Source of the DNA: a bacterium HR41
GTDB lineage: Bacteria; Actinomycetota; Thermoleophilia; Solirubrobacterales; Thermoleophilaceae
Direction of reading: 5' to 3'
NCBI GenBank assembly: GCA_002898855.1
Contig: BEIR01000016.1
Coordinates: 1 to 12,669, forward strand
Length of the DNA stretch: 12,669 bases
Numbering within the stretch: position 1 is the stretch's first letter; every line of letters starts with the position of its first letter. The translations under genes and the position numbers were made by a program. A model generated the notes under the pieces. The model did no database searches, was not told where the DNA came from, and saw nothing but the letters and a program-made list of their open reading frames with translations. Of the stretch, positions 10,743-12,669 are shown piece after piece.

Positions 10743-12161
10743 ATGGAGGAAGGCCGCACGCCGCCGATCGTTTGGCTCGAGCAGGGCAGCAGCGCCGCAC
10801 GCGTGCGTGCGCTGCAGCCGACGGGCGCGAGTATCGAGGACCGCGTCCGCGCGATCATCGCCCGCGTACGTGACGGCGGGGACGCCGCCCTCCTAGCCCT
10901 CAGCGCCGAGATCGACGGTGTCGAGCTCGCTGCGGGCGGCGTGCGCGTCGCGCCCGACGAGATCGCCGCCGCCCGTGCTCGTGCCGACAGCGCGCTGCTC
11001 GACGCACTGATGCTGGCGGCTCGCAACGTCGAGCGCGTGGCGACGCTCGCCCTCGGCCCGGAGGCCGAGACCGTCGAGCTTCCGCAGGGGCACCGCATCG
11101 CCGTGCGCCGCCTGCCAGTGCGCCGCGCCGGTCTCTACGTGCCCGGCGGCCGCGCGGCCTACCCGTCGACGGTGGTTATGGGCGCCGCCGCCGCGCGCGC
11201 CGCGGGCGTCGCCGAGCTTGTGGTGTGCGTGCCGCCCGGTCCCGACGGGAGGATCGCCGATGCGACGCTCGCCGCGTGTGCGCTTCTCGAGGTCGACGAG
11301 GTGTGGCGCGTGGGCGGGGCGCAGGCGATCGCGGCGCTGGCCTACGGCACCGAGACGCTGCGGGCAGTCGACCTCATCGCCGGCCCCGGCAACCGCTGGG
11401 TGCAGGAAGCCAAACGGCAGGTGTTCGGCCACGTTGGGGTCGATGCGGTCCAGGGGCCGAGCGAGCTCGTCGTGCTTGCCGATAGCGACGCCGACACCGA
11501 GCTCGTCGCCGCCGACCTGCTGGCGCAGGCTGAGCACGGCCCCGACGGTCTTGTCGCTGCGGTGGCGCCCGAACACACCTGGTTGGCGACGTTGGAGCGG
11601 CAGCTGCGGCAGCTGGCAGCGGCGCTCGGCGGCCATTTCGAAACACCGATCGCGCTGTGCCCGGTCGCTTCTCTCGAGGACGGTCTGGCGCTCTGCGAGG
11701 CGATCGCCCCCGAGCACCTCAAGCTCGTCGGCGCGCGCGCCGAGCCGCTCGCCGCAGAGGTGCGGAACGCCGGCTGCGTTTTCGTCGGGGCTGCTGCTGC
11801 GACCGCGCTCGGCGACTACGTCGCCGGCTCGAACCACATCCTCCCGACCGGTGGCGCCGCGCGCTTCCAGAGCGCGGTATCGGCAGCGACGTTCCAGCGG
11901 CGGATGGCGACGGTCGCGATCCCCGGGCGAGCGCTCGACGAGCTCGCTCGGGCGGGAGCGCTGATCGCCCGCTACGAGGGGCTCGTCGCGCACGCACGCT
12001 CGCTCGAACTGCGTCTCGAACGAGCTAGCGAGCTAGACGGGTCGAGCGAGCGTCGCGAATCGGAGAGCGGGCGCGAAAACGCGCACGACGCGGCCGCTCC
12101 TGTACCGTCAGACGCAGAGGCGAACGCTCGAAGCGAGCCACGCCGAGAGGTCGAAGCGTGA
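10743..12161 (+). CDS. hisD: Histidinol dehydrogenase with a C-terminal tail
   Basis: HisD is a zinc enzyme that oxidises L-histidinol via histidinal to L-histidine with two NAD+, the last two steps of the pathway. In the 472-residue product, GLYVPGGRAAYPSTVVM (130-146), GGAQAIAALAYGT (191-203), AGPGN (213-217) and GPSELVVLAD (238-247) are characteristic. Expected zinc and catalytic residues are present: Gln262 and His265 in QAEHGPD, Glu324-His325 in APEHL, Asp358 in GDYVAGSNHILPT, and His417 in EGLVAH. The family normally ends near residue 427; about 45 further residues here are hydrophilic, Ser/Glu/Arg/Ala-rich and without motif. ATG 10743 (13 nt after hisG, weak CAGG 5 nt before) is preferred. 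GTG 10731, leaving 1 nt after the hisG stop, would add four residues. The frame is open further upstream inside hisG. Confidence 0.94.
   Translation: MEEGRTPPIVWLEQGSSAARVRALQPTGASIEDRVRAIIARVRDGGDAALLALSAEIDGVELAAGGVRVAPDEIAAARARADSALLDALMLAARNVERVATLALGPEAETVELPQGHRIAVRRLPVRRAGLYVPGGRAAYPSTVVMGAAAARAAGVAELVVCVPPGPDGRIADATLAACALLEVDEVWRVGGAQAIAALAYGTETLRAVDLIAGPGNRWVQEAKRQVFGHVGVDAVQGPSELVVLADSDADTELVAADLLAQAEHGPDGLVAAVAPEHTWLATLERQLRQLAAALGGHFETPIALCPVASLEDGLALCEAIAPEHLKLVGARAEPLAAEVRNAGCVFVGAAAATALGDYVAGSNHILPTGGAARFQSAVSAATFQRRMATVAIPGRALDELARAGALIARYEGLVAHARSLELRLERASELDGSSERRESESGRENAHDAAAPVPSDAEANARSEPRREVEA
12021..12036 (+). repeat. Tandem CGAGCTAG repeat in the hisD tail region
   Basis: The octamer CGAGCTAG occurs twice head to tail (12021-12028 and 12029-12036), at the point where conserved HisD sequence ends and the extra tail begins. 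A small hairpin, GCGCG-AAAA-CGCGC, follows at 12071-12084. Both may be chance features of a GC-rich spacer-like coding stretch. Confidence 0.4.
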
Positions 12162-12669
12162 ACGCAGACGCCGCCGCTGACAAGCGCTACGCCGAGGTTG
12201 AGCGCCGCACGCGCGAAACGCACGTGCGGCTCGCGCTCGACCTTGACGGCAGCGGTGCGGGCGAGCGCAGCACCGGGGTTGGTTTCTTCGACCACATGCT
12301 CGACGCCGTGGCGCGTCACGGGAAGATCGACCTCGATGTTCGCGTCGACGGCGACCTCGCGACGGGGCCGCACCACACCGTCGAGGACACCGGGCTCGCC
12401 CTCGGGCGCGCGCTCGACCGTGCGCTCGGCGACCGCCACGGCATCTGTCGCTTCGGCGAGGCGCGTGTCGCGATGGACGACGCGCTCGCGTGGTGCGTGA
12501 TCGACATCTCCGGCCGCCCGTACGCACGCCTCGATGCCGTCTTCCCGCGCCAGCAGGTGGCTGATTTCGAGGTCGAGCTGTGCGTCGAATTCCTGCGCGC
12601 CGTGGCAAGCACTGCCGGTCTCACCGTGCACGCTGGCGTGGAGCGTGGCGACAACGCCCACCACATGGT
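12158..12669 (+). CDS. hisB: Imidazoleglycerol-phosphate dehydratase, 3' end beyond the window
   Basis: HisB removes water from imidazoleglycerol phosphate to give imidazoleacetol phosphate, using two manganese ions. The frame opens with GTG at 12158, overlapping the hisD stop as GTGA, and runs open to the window edge (170 complete codons). Metal-binding and fold signatures are clear: GFFDHMLDAVARHG (41-54), PHHTVEDTGLALG (70-82), AMDDALAWCVIDISGRPY (104-121), and the start of the second HH motif, GDNAHHMV (163-170). Monofunctional IGPD is usually about 195-200 residues, so roughly 25-30 are missing at the C-terminus. There is no N-terminal histidinol-phosphatase domain as in the bifunctional E. 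coli HisB. An initiating GTG, tight overlap with hisD, and placement after hisZ-hisG-hisD support one operon. Confidence 0.93.
   Translation, partial: MNADAAADKRYAEVERRTRETHVRLALDLDGSGAGERSTGVGFFDHMLDAVARHGKIDLDVRVDGDLATGPHHTVEDTGLALGRALDRALGDRHGICRFGEARVAMDDALAWCVIDISGRPYARLDAVFPRQQVADFEVELCVEFLRAVASTAGLTVHAGVERGDNAHHM

Overview
The window looks like a chromosomal housekeeping segment of a high-GC actinobacterium. The best guess is a deep-branching lineage of the Thermoleophilia type. This rests on the high G+C content, the 16S/23S sequence character, TANNNT-type promoters placed for leaderless mRNAs, and the linkage of murA to hisZ-hisG-hisD-hisB. The very GC-rich rRNA helices would suit a thermophile, but that and the exact taxon are inference. 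All genes lie on the + strand.

Layout. Bases 51-1301 encode a complete tyrosyl-tRNA synthetase (TyrZ-like, C-terminal S4 domain). Bases 1302-6665 hold a full rRNA operon: an extended -10 promoter, a structured leader, 16S (about 1578-3137), a 270-nt spacer without tRNA genes, 23S (about 3408-6413), 5S (about 6502-6619) and a strong intrinsic terminator. The pre-16S and pre-23S processing stems can be read directly: each rRNA is flanked by complementary arms carrying a CCTTGAAAAC-type core.

Downstream is a small membrane-anchored protein of unknown function (6848-7237), then about 440 bases with no convincing gene. A tight cluster follows: murA (first committed step of peptidoglycan precursor synthesis), hisZ starting on the base after the murA stop, hisG overlapping hisZ by 4 nt, hisD 13 nt later, and hisB overlapping hisD by 4 nt and running off the window end. 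HisZ and a short-form HisG together form the heteromeric ATP phosphoribosyltransferase that starts histidine synthesis. HisD performs the last two steps and HisB the imidazoleglycerol-phosphate dehydration. murA is apparently co-transcribed with the his genes.

Most notable points: MurA has Asp where most homologues have the fosfomycin-reactive Cys; two genes share an identical leaderless promoter geometry; the pre-23S stem forms a predicted three-way junction; and the 23S seems to lack the roughly 100-nt domain III insertion usual in Actinobacteria. I found no mobile element, CRISPR array, tRNA gene or clearly novel multi-gene system.
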